From contig NZ_LMUO01000009.1 of the NCBI RefSeq assembly GCF_009765905.1, positions 860,255 to 924,254 of the forward strand: 64,000 nt of DNA, given 5' to 3'. Shown one piece after another: positions 53,724-63,061 of the stretch (positions are counted from its first letter, which is position 1; every line of letters starts with the position of its first letter). This DNA comes from Mucilaginibacter sp. L196. GTDB lineage: Bacteria; Bacteroidota; Bacteroidia; Sphingobacteriales; Sphingobacteriaceae. The notes below the pieces were generated by a model that saw nothing but the letters and a program-made list of their open reading frames with translations, ran no database searches and had not been told where the DNA came from. The translations under genes were made by a program, and so were the position numbers.

Positions 53724-56700
53724 TTAAAAGATGTCTTTTAACTTCCATGTCAAATTTAAAGCCTCCATCCATCCGGAACCGGAAAAATGGTCAAGTATAG
53801 TTAGCATCTTATTAAAATTATCATCTTTATTCAAAATGCTTCTATAATCCGCAAAAACCCGTTCGGTTAATTTGATTGTTTCCGTCATGGTGGTATAATC
53901 ATAGGTGAAATTATTGGAAGCCGCACAGGAAACCGTATCGTTTGCTAAAGAAAGTACGTAGGAAGGCTCAAATGGTAAAACGAAATTTAGTAATTGCATC
54001 ATATAGTAGCCAGAATGAGCAACCATAAAACCTTGTTGTAAATTTTTTGAGCTATCAATAATTTGGGTTATAAGCAGTCTGATTTTTTTATAGTAAGCGA
54101 TCTTTTTATTGGTATCTATCAGGTTTCCCCGATTTTCACCACGACCATTAGTGATGCTAAAGTACATCTGCTGGATGAAAAAATCTATTGTTTCCAGCTC
54201 ATCATTTACCGTAGGGTCTTTAAGAGATTTTGTTTCCACTGATGAAAAAGTTAACGCCAGCAGGTCTTTGAGCAAAGTGGAGACCTCCGGGAAATAGATA
54301 GCCCGAAATTCCGAAGCTTTGTTATGCGGGTCGATAATTTCAAAACATTCTATTAGTATTTGCCTGCAAATTGATTTAACATGCATATTTTCATAGAGCA
54401 ATTTTTGTGCTTTCTCACTCTTGAATTTTATAAATAGGCGTAGCAGAAGACTGACATAAATATGGTCAAGGTCGTCATTTGTTTCATTTTCTCTGATTTT
54501 CTGACTGGCAAATCCAACAGCTTCCTCTGCCAGCTCCAGATCGGCTGACAAAATATTATCATAGTTAAATGACGTTAGCAAGCCCTGATAGCAAAGTGCA
54601 TCGGTTTCAATTTTTAACCTTGCATGTACAATAGGCCAGAATATTTCATGATCAGCATGCCAGATGTAAATTAAACTGCCCCTGATCGCTTTCAACCGAA
54701 CATTTTGTGTCGGGTCCGAGATCAATTCCACCAGCTTATTTTTTAACCGATCGGATTTTTTTAGGATCATTAAATTAATGATAACGCTGGTAGAAAATGT
54801 TCGTGGAGATGCGGAAAAAAATGTGCTTTCGTTTTTAAGATCTCCGTCTTCAGAAACGGTTAGATACGCAGGATCATCAATATATTGTAAAGCAGTTTCC
54901 TCCATTAATTTAATCAATGCTTTCTCGCCTTTATTTACCTTGTATGATATAACATTGAAGAATTTACTAATCTCGTCATCACAGTTAATATTTAGGGTAG
55001 CATTGAAGCCGGAACGATTTTTTAGTTCTATTAATTCTTCGGCGATTGGTACATACGGCGGATAAGGTGGCTTTACCTTCTTCGCTTTATTGGCGTATAA
55101 ATGCGGCTCATTAAATTCTGAAAGTTTAATGATCAGGTTGTAGGCCGTAACTTCCTGCGGTACATCGGTTGAAACACCGGCTCGGATCATTAATTCCTCC
55201 GGCCTGGCTGAATAGCCATGTGATATGCTGTAATCGTAAGGGGGCTTATTTACAACCCTCCCATGCTGATTAAGTAACTGTTTCGACTGCTCAAGCAAAG
55301 CCTCTCCTTCAGGGATACAGCTTAAAACCTGGACTTTGATTTTCGCCAGATCGTTTTCATCCTGGTATCCCGTAAGTGGCCTGGCTAAAATAGTGCGTTC
55401 AATATTTTCTTTTTGGAAGGCGTTAAAATGGCTCCAGCCGGCTTTTAAAAGCTCGCCGGCGTTATAAAGCGTATAATCGCTGCAATAAATACCCACAGAA
55501 TTAAGCAACTCAAAAGCAGTTTCATGAAAAATGTCTATCCGCTTTTCCAGAAATCGCGTTAGCCTTACCCATAAAATGGTTGATTTGGCATTGGCAATAT
55601 AAATTTTCAAGAGGTTTAAGATTTCCTCCTTTTTCCCGTCTTCGATAAGCTGGTGGAAATAAGCGAAAATGTTTTTTATATGTGCTAAAGTACCATAGTC
55701 TTTTTCGATATTGTAATCATAGACCGAATGATCATAGACCATCGTTGTTTGAATGTCTAACAGTTCAATAGGAAAGGTTTCTCTTTCCTTCCAATAGGTG
55801 TGTTTATTCAATAAAATAGCATCGACAATTCTTAATCCGGCTGCAATAGATGCTGCAGGGTTTGTACAAAGTAGTTGTTTGTACCTTCTTTCCAATTCGT
55901 GATGGACGCCATTAAAATCTTGTTTTCTATTGCTGCTTAAGGGCATGACCACGTTATTTCCGAGACTTGTTTGTTTCTTACTGTTCTCGTTAGTTTCGTA
56001 GATTGCTGTGTAGACCTGAAGAGCAAAATCGATATCCTTTGCTGCAATGTAGTTTATATTATTTGCCAGATGGTAAAAGAAATTAATTGGAAAATCTTCC
56101 TCTTTTAATATTTCAAGGATCTTTTTGATTGGCCGCTTATATTGTTTCTGATAGGTTAAGGTTTTGCAATAATTATTTATTCCCCAATGGAAGCCATTAT
56201 TCTCCACATTTAATTTGATCTCCGGATTATTCCTGGAAATGATGACATAATCTAAATATCTGGAACAGGCAACGGCTAATTTGTTAAGTTGTACAGGAAC
56301 ATTTGCAAACCGTTTTATAGCATGTTCTATAAGATTACCTAAATCCCAAATTACGAATTGATGCAAATCTTTTGATGCCAATTCTATTAAAGCAACGTCC
56401 TGTTTTGTCAAATCCTCCGGCCTGATAAAACGAATGCTTTCCAGTATTTTTTTGGTAGTCATTGATCTTTCGTCAGGGTCAATGATGTTTTGAACCGGCT
56501 GAAAATCTGCGATTGAGCTAAATGAACTGCTAAATATATAATTGAGTATCGTTTGGTAAAATAATCGAAACACAGAAGAGTTTTCGTCTTTGATTTTAAA
56601 ATAATGTTCCCAAAATAACTCACGTGAATGCCCCCAAAGGTTACTGTAAAAATAAATATAGCTGTTGCGAAATATAAAAGGATGACGTTTATTTATCCGG

Positions 56701-58211
56701 ATAAATGAAATCATTTCATTTGGTGAGGGTGGCAAAACGTAAACATATAGGGCATATTCTAATAAAATATTATGGGAAAACCCGATATTTTGCCTGGTAT
56801 AAGACGTTTCAGATAGTACGCCATCGCTCAATAGACTTTCGTAAACCTCCGTGTTATCCTTATTTAGTACATCAAACTTATTGCAGCTTAGTAGTTCCCT
56901 TCTCCCCAGCTCTTTCGTGAGTTGATTAAGCAATAATTCTTTTTCAGATTTATTTACGAACCTTTTCCAATAAAGGGCTAACAATTGCTCTTCCGTTGAA
57001 ATGACTGAAAAGGGCAATTTCCCGGTACCTTGTATTAACTGATCAAAAAGTCTAAAAAAATAGGGGATATGAAGCAGTTTCTTTAGTGAGGGGTTACATC
57101 TGCCGTGGGCCTGGTTTAAGCGGTTGCTTTTTAAAAGGGTTATTTCGATCTCCCTATCGGTCAGTTCATCGATTTCTATATACCGGCAGGTAATTTCCCT
57201 GGTTAGATTAGCTTGTGGGAACAGATCAATTAGCTTTTGTGATTTTTGGGCATCATAAGTCCGGGTACTCACGCAAATATTCCATCCATCTTTTAATGTA
57301 TCGATGGCGGTCTTGATATGTTTTAGGATAGCAAGCCGGACGTTTTCTTCTTTTGCGGTATCAAACGCGTCAAAGATCAGTAGGTTCCGATGTTTGTTAC
57401 TCACAACTACCTTTTCCAATGATTGCAACCAATCGGAAATTGTACCAAGTTCAGTTGCTAATTCCTCTTTACTACCCTGGATCAGTTCATTTATCCGAAT
57501 GATGAAACATGGTATTTTATGCTGGTTATATAATCGCTGTAACTCTTCAATGATAAAGCTCTTGCCAAAGCCGGGGCCTCCCGTAATTAAGCCATTATCT
57601 TTCTGCGTAAATGTGTATAGATCTGTTATGAGATCTGCCCTGTGAACGTAGAATTTATCTTTATTTAAGGGACTGATCTTTTGTTTCGGTTCAGCGATGC
57701 TCCTGGTTGTTGTGGAATTATCATAGCCCATTTCTGCCTTTAATATATCATAGATCGGTTGCAGTTTTAATGCTGTCTTCTTTTTATCTATAATTTCCTT
57801 TATTAAACGTGGAATATCAAATCCCTCATAGTTGGTCTCATTAACTGACCGGATTTTCAAAATACCAGTGTCAACACGTTTGGAGACAAATAGCAGAATG
57901 AAAGTGCAGTATTTTTTGCTGCTTGCATGTTTCTCTAAAAATTTGATAACCTTTTTATATTTTAATTGATGGGATAAGGTGGTAGTAACCTGGACGTGCA
58001 AATGATTTTTAGCATCGAAGAGATCAAATCCGTCCTGATTTATTTTTGCTTTTGCCAGTTCCCAGCCGAAAATCATATTTAGTAATTCGCAAAAGAAACT
58101 CTCCGCCTGGAAAGCATCGTTGGGCAAGGCACTGCTATTGGCATCCTGAATTTCCTCGGCCATTAGAAATAGCAATGTTCTTATATCGGAAATCAAACTT
58201 GTGGACCTCAT
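53724..58211 (-). CDS. Giant STAND NTPase with N-terminal nuclease-like (SMEK-type) domain and helical repeats
   Basis: The protein has 1495 residues. The first 160 resemble the SMEK / PD-(D/E)XK-like domain seen at the start of defence STAND proteins: AESFFCELLNMIFGW, DGFDLFDAKNHLHVQVTTT, and TFILLFVSK. The NTPase follows with Walker A GGPGFGKS (211-218) and Walker B LLIFDAFD (277-284), then about 1000 residues of alpha-helical repeats that should sense a target. This is the plan of Avs-like antiphage sensors: recognise a phage protein, oligomerise, activate the N-terminal nuclease. The gene is alone on its strand and divergent, with a 199-nt gap, from the membrane-protein/caspase pair. The exact N-terminal family needs a profile search. 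Confidence 0.82.
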   Translation of the reverse strand: MRSTSLISDIRTLLFLMAEEIQDANSSALPNDAFQAESFFCELLNMIFGWELAKAKINQDGFDLFDAKNHLHVQVTTTLSHQLKYKKVIKFLEKHASSKKYCTFILLFVSKRVDTGILKIRSVNETNYEGFDIPRLIKEIIDKKKTALKLQPIYDILKAEMGYDNSTTTRSIAEPKQKISPLNKDKFYVHRADLITDLYTFTQKDNGLITGGPGFGKSFIIEELQRLYNQHKIPCFIIRINELIQGSKEELATELGTISDWLQSLEKVVVSNKHRNLLIFDAFDTAKEENVRLAILKHIKTAIDTLKDGWNICVSTRTYDAQKSQKLIDLFPQANLTREITCRYIEIDELTDREIEITLLKSNRLNQAHGRCNPSLKKLLHIPYFFRLFDQLIQGTGKLPFSVISTEEQLLALYWKRFVNKSEKELLLNQLTKELGRRELLSCNKFDVLNKDNTEVYESLLSDGVLSETSYTRQNIGFSHNILLEYALYVYVLPPSPNEMISFIRINKRHPFIFRNSYIYFYSNLWGHSRELFWEHYFKIKDENSSVFRLFYQTILNYIFSSSFSSIADFQPVQNIIDPDERSMTTKKILESIRFIRPEDLTKQDVALIELASKDLHQFVIWDLGNLIEHAIKRFANVPVQLNKLAVACSRYLDYVIISRNNPEIKLNVENNGFHWGINNYCKTLTYQKQYKRPIKKILEILKEEDFPINFFYHLANNINYIAAKDIDFALQVYTAIYETNENSKKQTSLGNNVVMPLSSNRKQDFNGVHHELERRYKQLLCTNPAASIAAGLRIVDAILLNKHTYWKERETFPIELLDIQTTMVYDHSVYDYNIEKDYGTLAHIKNIFAYFHQLIEDGKKEEILNLLKIYIANAKSTILWVRLTRFLEKRIDIFHETAFELLNSVGIYCSDYTLYNAGELLKAGWSHFNAFQKENIERTILARPLTGYQDENDLAKIKVQVLSCIPEGEALLEQSKQLLNQHGRVVNKPPYDYSISHGYSARPEELMIRAGVSTDVPQEVTAYNLIIKLSEFNEPHLYANKAKKVKPPYPPYVPIAEELIELKNRSGFNATLNINCDDEISKFFNVISYKVNKGEKALIKLMEETALQYIDDPAYLTVSEDGDLKNESTFFSASPRTFSTSVIINLMILKKSDRLKNKLVELISDPTQNVRLKAIRGSLIYIWHADHEIFWPIVHARLKIETDALCYQGLLTSFNYDNILSADLELAEEAVGFASQKIRENETNDDLDHIYVSLLLRLFIKFKSEKAQKLLYENMHVKSICRQILIECFEIIDPHNKASEFRAIYFPEVSTLLKDLLALTFSSVETKSLKDPTVNDELETIDFFIQQMYFSITNGRGENRGNLIDTNKKIAYYKKIRLLITQIIDSSKNLQQGFMVAHSGYYMMQLLNFVLPFEPSYVLSLANDTVSCAASNNFTYDYTTMTETIKLTERVFADYRSILNKDDNFNKMLTILDHFSGSGWMEALNLTWKLKDIF

Positions 58212-58410
58212 TGGTTACGCTGCTTAAGATTTAGGGGAATAATGTAGTAATATTTTATTGGTAAAAACTAACAATATTCGAGCAAATATTTTTCTGGGTA
58301 CCACATTGGAAAGTTCGCAGCGAGATTTCCGGGTGATGATCAAATATTTTTGGTGAAACAACAAAAATATCAAAATAACTATATATTTATATGCAAAACC
58401 TTAACACAGC

Positions 58411-59202
58411 ATGCAGGAAGACGGAAGGGCTTACGAAAAGAACTGGCCCGATTTACCCATCAGGCACTTGATATTGGCGGACAATGATTTCATCGTTTTT
58501 TTAGACAATGAATATGACGTTGACTGGTCGACCACGGATGAATTTGACCAGCGGCCTCAAACCGAGGAGGAAAAAAAACAGTTAAATTATATCCTGAACG
58601 AAATGGCCCATGCCGAAAGTTATCCTTGTCATGATATCTCAAAACATATCATCATCAGTTTCAAACGACAGATCGGGGAATCACTTGTGCGCGCGTTTGA
58701 AAAAGACTTTGAGAACGCCAAGCTAATGATCAAGCATGCCCAGGAATTTATCATTAACAGGAATATCGAACAGTCGAGGTATATGTATCTTTATGCGAGC
58801 GCAGTCGCTGCTTTAGGGGCAGCTGTTACTGGCTTAATCCTATGGTTATTTCGTCCGTTCCTCATTGGGTTGACAGGTGACCCCCTGTTTTTTTGCCTGC
58901 TGTCTTTCCTAGCCGGGGTATTAGGCGCTTTTTTATCCGTTATACTCAGAATGGGTAAGACTAATCTCGATTTTAATGCCAGTAAACATTTACATTATAT
59001 GGAAGCGGCGAGCCGGATTATGGCTGGTATGATTTCGGGGCTGCTTATCGCGCTATGCATTAAGACAGGGATTATCCTGCCAATCTTCAGTAAAATACAA
59101 TCCACCCATTCGGCGATGATACTCGGAGGCCTGATTTCCGGCTGTAGCGAGCGATTAGCGCCATCTATTATTAAAAAATTTGACGGTTCAAAAGAAAAAT
59201 GA
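58411..59202 (+). CDS. Multi-pass membrane protein paired with a caspase-like protease
   Basis: The protein has 263 residues. The N-terminal 120 are soluble and acidic; then three clear membrane helices (about 125-147, 159-179, 202-224) and a weaker fourth near 234-248. It overlaps the next gene by 4 nt (ATGA at 59199-59202), so the two are made together. No family recognised. In bacterial defence pairs a protease and a membrane protein often form an activator and a pore-type effector, so a membrane-damaging role is inferred. The long soluble N-terminus may hold a cleavage site. Confidence 0.8.
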   Translation: MQEDGRAYEKNWPDLPIRHLILADNDFIVFLDNEYDVDWSTTDEFDQRPQTEEEKKQLNYILNEMAHAESYPCHDISKHIIISFKRQIGESLVRAFEKDFENAKLMIKHAQEFIINRNIEQSRYMYLYASAVAALGAAVTGLILWLFRPFLIGLTGDPLFFCLLSFLAGVLGAFLSVILRMGKTNLDFNASKHLHYMEAASRIMAGMISGLLIALCIKTGIILPIFSKIQSTHSAMILGGLISGCSERLAPSIIKKFDGSKEK

Positions 59203-59930
59203 TCAGAAGAGCATTAATCATCTATTGCGATAATACGCAAAGCGGTGTTTTAGAGGGGACAATCGCCGATAACGAAAATTACCGGTGGTATTTACAAACG
59301 GACCTGGGTGGAGGATGGCATGACAGTGAAATTAAATCACTAAGAAATCCAACCGCATTAAAGATAAAAGAGGCAATAGCTAATTTTCTTAATGGAGCGG
59401 ATTATACATTTATTATTTTCAGTGGTCATGGATGTACTGGAACAGAAACCGGCGCTCAGTATCTGGAGGTATCTGAAGGGGATATTCTACTCTTTGACTT
59501 AAAAACAAGTGCTAGAAGGCAAACTATTATTATGGATGCATGCCGGGGGTTTCATTCATTTAATAATGAGATATTAAAAGGCATCGACGAATCCTCCTTC
59601 CTTGGCTCGGGAGCTTCGACAAGAGAATTATTTGAGCAGGCTGTCATGAGCGCGGAAGCCGGTTGGAGCATACTTTTTTCTGCAGATGTCGACGAATCAG
59701 CCATAGATACGGCCCAAGGCGGCGGCTATCTGTTTTCACTGATAAAAGCAGCGGAGATCTGGTCGGAAGTAGACCGGCGAGATTTGGTATTACGCTTAAA
59801 TATGGCACATGGATTTGCTAAACAATATTTATCCAATCATTTTTACACAACGCAAAATCCTATAATGATAGCCGAAAGGCGAAGACTATATTTTCCCTTT
59901 GGTGTAAAATTCGTTAGCATCCGTGGGTAA
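59199..59930 (+). CDS. Caspase-like (C14, metacaspase-type) protease
   Basis: The protein has 243 residues with the caspase dyad: H77 in FIIFSGHGC and C115 in IIMDACRG, spaced as in C14 proteases, with the preceding strands (RRALIIYCDN, GADYTFIIFSG) in place. It has no sensor domain of its own, so activation must come from a partner, perhaps the membrane protein with which it is translationally coupled, or the STAND protein encoded divergently. Bacterial caspase-like proteases in defence loci cut toxic partners such as gasdermins. Its length is that of a bare catalytic domain. Confidence 0.88.
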   Translation: MIRRALIIYCDNTQSGVLEGTIADNENYRWYLQTDLGGGWHDSEIKSLRNPTALKIKEAIANFLNGADYTFIIFSGHGCTGTETGAQYLEVSEGDILLFDLKTSARRQTIIMDACRGFHSFNNEILKGIDESSFLGSGASTRELFEQAVMSAEAGWSILFSADVDESAIDTAQGGGYLFSLIKAAEIWSEVDRRDLVLRLNMAHGFAKQYLSNHFYTTQNPIMIAERRRLYFPFGVKFVSIRG

Positions 59931-60030
59931 TGATAATTAACAGGGGAGGAATATCCATTTCTCCAAGGAAACCTTTAAAATTAACCGCCAACTGCTTTAC
60001 CTGTAACAACAACATAAAGCAGGTGGCGAA

Positions 60031-60093
60031 AAGGGCCCCGGTATGCCGGGGCCGCCGGGAATTTGCCCGGCTTTGCTATTACTACATAGCAAA
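60031..60093 (-). terminator. Hairpin cluster ending the minus-strand PRTRC operon
   Basis: GGCCCCGG at 60034-60041 pairs perfectly with CCGGGGCC at 60046-60053; on the minus strand it is followed by CTTTT, as in an intrinsic terminator. Two further hairpins lie in front of it: GCCGGG/CCCGGC (60054-60059 and 60066-60071) and TTTGCTAT/ATAGCAAA (60072-60079 and 60086-60093). It faces the end of the caspase gene. Confidence 0.8.
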
Positions 60094-60095
60094 AA

Positions 60096-60326
60096 TCAGT
60101 TACGCTGGTTATTTCGCAGTTTTGCCCTCCTATAATCCTCAAAAGGTTTTCCCCGGTAACGCATTTCGGCTTTTCGTTTGGATCGCCTGTTGTAGCCCCA
60201 AACGAATATTGCCCATATCCCGAACGCTACGCCGAATGCGGGGAATGGATTTTTGCCGTTTAAAGCCCCTATTAATGCGCCCGTTGAAACAAGGCAGGTA
60301 ATTATAAAATATAGTGCGTTTTTCAT
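60096..60326 (-). CDS. Small membrane protein at the end of the PRTRC operon
   Basis: ATG 60326 is chosen; a TTG at 60356 overlapping the ThiF stop is possible. The 76 residues have two hydrophobic segments (ALYFIITCLVSTGALIGAL and PFPAFGVAFGIWAIFVWGY) and a basic C-terminal tail (RRSKRKAEMRYRGKPFEDYR). No family recognised, but small membrane proteins are common at this point of conjugative-element operons. It is followed by the hairpin cluster. Confidence 0.7.
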   Translation of the reverse strand: MKNALYFIITCLVSTGALIGALNGKNPFPAFGVAFGIWAIFVWGYNRRSKRKAEMRYRGKPFEDYRRAKLRNNQRN

Positions 60327-60352
60327 GGTTAGAATTTGTTTAGCATACGTTA

Positions 60353-61174
60353 TCAAGCCACTTTTAAGGGTGTTGTCCTGAAATCTTTAAGGTTAAGAAA
60401 GAAGCCCCTGTTAAATATCATTCCCTCACGGAACATCTGCCAAAGTAACGATGCGCCGAGATTCGCCAATGAGGAGTTTATAAATAAGTCCTGTTTGGCA
60501 AGGGCATCCGCTAATGAACAGCTTGGCGTGTTGTCGGTACTTTCTGAGCTAATCAGCAGCTCTTTAAATTCATCAGTGACAAAAGGCAGGTTTTCTACTG
60601 TCTGATACTTTGTTGATAATGGCTGATTAATTTTACCAATGGTAGACAGTACAACCTGACCGCTATCCTTGCTGTTACCGAAGTCCATCCAGTAAAGCGG
60701 GCGGTTACGGTAATGAGCGCTTGTTTTGTTCTGTGTATGTAATATCTTACCTATCTCAAACCTTGCGCTTACCGTGTCCACGCAGGATATGGTAATGATG
60801 GCGGAAGCTGTATCTGCTTTGCCCTGATACTTACTATCATACTTTTCGGGAATTGCTTTCCAATTCGTGCCGAAAAAACGGTTGATGCGGTTAATGAAAA
60901 CTACGGCTTTATACTGCCCTAATTCTGCTGAGGCAAACAGTTGCCTGCCTTGGTTTGCCCTTTCCACCTTATCATCATCAAATACTCTGACAGTGAGGCC
61001 GGGATGATTCAGGGCGATAAGGGAGTGGTTTATCCTTGCCAAAGCGGTCAATATCTGGCTACCTGTACCTCCTGCTCCAATCAGGTTTACGGTAACGGGG
61101 TTATAAGGCTGTAACAGCTCCTTTTCAATAATATGAACTGCTGTTTTTGGAGTTGGATTTTTCTTGATTTTCAT
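60353..61174 (-). CDS. PRTRC system ThiF-family protein
   Basis: The protein has 273 residues. VNLIGAGGTGSQILTALARI carries the ThiF/E1 nucleotide-binding loop, and VRVFDDDKVERANQGRQLF is the typical acidic-aspartate follow-up in which ATP and a partner's C-terminus are bound. It belongs with the ParB-Related, ThiF-Related Cassette. It overlaps the PRTRC B gene by 4 nt (ATGA at 61171-61174). Its partner is unknown in this family; adenylation of a small protein such as PRTRC C is a reasonable guess. Confidence 0.92.
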   Translation of the reverse strand: MKIKKNPTPKTAVHIIEKELLQPYNPVTVNLIGAGGTGSQILTALARINHSLIALNHPGLTVRVFDDDKVERANQGRQLFASAELGQYKAVVFINRINRFFGTNWKAIPEKYDSKYQGKADTASAIITISCVDTVSARFEIGKILHTQNKTSAHYRNRPLYWMDFGNSKDSGQVVLSTIGKINQPLSTKYQTVENLPFVTDEFKELLISSESTDNTPSCSLADALAKQDLFINSSLANLGASLLWQMFREGMIFNRGFFLNLKDFRTTPLKVA

Positions 61175-61932
61175 TGCATCAGTTGTTTAAGGTTCATGCC
61201 ATTGTTTACTAATACTTCCTGCGGGAAGTTCTTGCCAGTCCCGGCCTGTCCCTGCCATAACTGTACGATATTCACTTTAGAGTTGCTGTGCCCACCGATG
61301 GAGTGGCTGAAATAACTACCGAAGAAATAGCTTTCCCATTGCGCCATAAAATCTTCCAAAGCGGTATTGCGGTCAATGTTAATGGTTACTGTTCCCATGC
61401 ATACAGTGCCATTGTTGGACGTATTGAAATAGGGCGCATGGCACAATACGGTCTTTTCGGTAGGTTTTGCTTTGCCTTTTATGGCAAATACCTGTATGCT
61501 TTCTTTAGTCGCTTTCCATACCATTCCCGGTATCTTGGCTTTGCCTGATGGGATGGTTAAGCTGTCTATAAAGAATAAGTTAACCTCCTGCGGTGGGGTG
61601 TACCATATCGCATGACCATTGTTTTGCGGGTTGATATACAATACTTTGTTTGGCATAATGCCCCTGCTTTTCAAATAGCCGCCTTTGATTTCTTGGGTAC
61701 TTTGCAATAACTCGCTCAGACCGAGCATTTCTTTCACCGACAGGGGGTGCGCATTAATGGGCTTACCCTGCTTGCCAATATCAAAACTCTCCACATAGAT
61801 TTGTGGTTCTGTATCGTTTTGATATTGGTTGGTGTGATTGTCTTCTTCCACACATTTGTACATCAACAACGCTTTATATGGCACGTATTGCTGATTAAAC
61901 TCCCTGCTCACGTTCTTCATTGTCATAATCAT
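61171..61932 (-). CDS. PRTRC system protein B
   Basis: The protein has 253 residues and precedes the ThiF-family gene with a 4-nt overlap. Matches to the PRTRC B type include the N-terminal YVPYKALLMYKCVEEDNH, the middle GRAHPLSVKEMLGL-like phrase (here NAHPLSVKEMLGLSELLQ) and the C-terminal GNGTVCMGTV-like region (here NNGTVCMGTVTI). It lacks enzymatic motifs that I can see. Three start codons lie close together (61932, 61926, 61920) and the start overlaps the preceding gene by 26-38 nt. Confidence 0.88.
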   Translation of the reverse strand: MIMTMKNVSREFNQQYVPYKALLMYKCVEEDNHTNQYQNDTEPQIYVESFDIGKQGKPINAHPLSVKEMLGLSELLQSTQEIKGGYLKSRGIMPNKVLYINPQNNGHAIWYTPPQEVNLFFIDSLTIPSGKAKIPGMVWKATKESIQVFAIKGKAKPTEKTVLCHAPYFNTSNNGTVCMGTVTINIDRNTALEDFMAQWESYFFGSYFSHSIGGHSNSKVNIVQLWQGQAGTGKNFPQEVLVNNGMNLKQLMQ

Positions 61933-63010
61933 TTAAAAGCTGGCTTAACCTTTTTATCAGGTCAAACAGGCGGGTTTCAAAATCAAATCCGGTATTTTTT
62001 TCGGTGGGTATGTGGTCGAATTTTTGCAGGGCAACAGGTTCATCCATGACCGTCATTTCCTGAAAACGGTTATTGATTACTTCGTCTAAGGTGTCGATAA
62101 TGCTATCCCTGCCACTCCAATAGAAACTGATATATTCCTCTGCACCGATACGTTCCTCTTCTTCGGGATGAAAAAGGTCGGGGTGGATATTATCAAACAC
62201 CGAGGTGTTGGGATATTGCCTGTAAAGCTGTAAAAACTCTAATGCCAGTAGTTCCCATTCCAATTCCCATTTATCGGTATGGCGGTAATTCAGGATAACC
62301 GTTTCCATTTGCGCTAACCAATGAGGGTGAATTAATTGGCGGTAGATATGCGTACCCGCATTTCTCAAGGTGTACAGATCGTCCAACTGTTCATCCTGAT
62401 ATTCCTGTTCATTATCTTCCTCGCCATAGGTATCATTGATCCACTGTTCTATCATTTCATAGTGACCGTTCAAGCAACTATCGTCCTCGGTATAGAAAGG
62501 TATTTTGACAACCTGATGTAGATAAGCAAAAATCACCAGTACTAATTCTGCAATAGTTTGTTGCTGACTGCATTGCGCCCATCGCCAATAGGGTCTTACC
62601 GGGATGAAATATAAGGTTGTCCCGGTGTCCATGCAGCTAACGGTTGCTAGGGTCGAGTTATGCTGTGCATCCTGTCCAATGATACAGTCCAGATTTTTAT
62701 GTGCTTTCTTGATTTGCCCGTTGGCCATTTCCCATGACTTATAGATGTTCTGCGGAAAGGCATAGGCGGACACATCAGGCAAGGCCAAGTCAAAATACCC
62801 GCAGAGGTTGGAAAGAGAGTTAAAAAACTCCCTTTCCACGCCATTCCTGTCACCATTGTAAGCCCAAAACGGCTTAAACTGGTGGTTTAGAAAACCATTG
62901 CCACCAATCCGTTCGGTGCGCTCCTTAACGGGTTTCGCTGAACCTCGCCTGCATCGGGCAGACGGTCGAGTTTTGCTACGTAGCTGCCGAATAATTGCTG
63001 TATTTTCCAT
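61895..63010 (-). CDS. PRTRC-associated protein (F-like), possible frameshift at its start
   Basis: The protein is 371 residues by the open frame, with a C-terminal body that looks intact (FKPFWAYNGDRNGVEREFF, then long acidic helices). Its first 40 residues in this frame (RSKTRPSARCRRGSAKPVKE) look unnatural, while an overlapping frame from ATG 63060, one base after the PRTRC C stop, reads like a natural start (KTQKNRTVKITKETDQWKI, SYVAKLDRLPDAGEV). Joining the two frames near 62920 gives a better protein, so a frameshift, or a sequencing error, is likely. I label it F-like by position and length only. Confidence 0.65.
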   Translation of the reverse strand: MENTAIIRQLRSKTRPSARCRRGSAKPVKERTERIGGNGFLNHQFKPFWAYNGDRNGVEREFFNSLSNLCGYFDLALPDVSAYAFPQNIYKSWEMANGQIKKAHKNLDCIIGQDAQHNSTLATVSCMDTGTTLYFIPVRPYWRWAQCSQQQTIAELVLVIFAYLHQVVKIPFYTEDDSCLNGHYEMIEQWINDTYGEEDNEQEYQDEQLDDLYTLRNAGTHIYRQLIHPHWLAQMETVILNYRHTDKWELEWELLALEFLQLYRQYPNTSVFDNIHPDLFHPEEEERIGAEEYISFYWSGRDSIIDTLDEVINNRFQEMTVMDEPVALQKFDHIPTEKNTGFDFETRLFDLIKRLSQLLNDYDNEEREQGV

Positions 63011-63060
63011 TGGTCGGTTTCCTTAGTGATTTTTACGGTTCTGTTTTTTTGCGTTTTCAT
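62887..63060 (-). CDS. Frame-shifted start of the PRTRC F-like gene, or a separate small protein
   Basis: A 57-codon frame from ATG 63060, one base after the PRTRC C stop codon, ending at 62887 inside the next gene. The first 45 residues look natural and the last 12 (PLRSAPNGLVAM) look like a wrong frame. Best read as the true N-terminus of the F-like protein with a one-base shift; alternatively a small overlapping gene. Confidence 0.45.
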   Translation of the reverse strand: MKTQKNRTVKITKETDQWKIQQLFGSYVAKLDRLPDAGEVQRNPLRSAPNGLVAMVF

Positions 63061-63061
63061 A

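Noticed and set aside
59930..60301. Plus-strand frame of 123 codons after the caspase gene
   Set aside because: It runs through the GC-rich hairpins and lies antisense to the small membrane protein gene, with unnatural composition.
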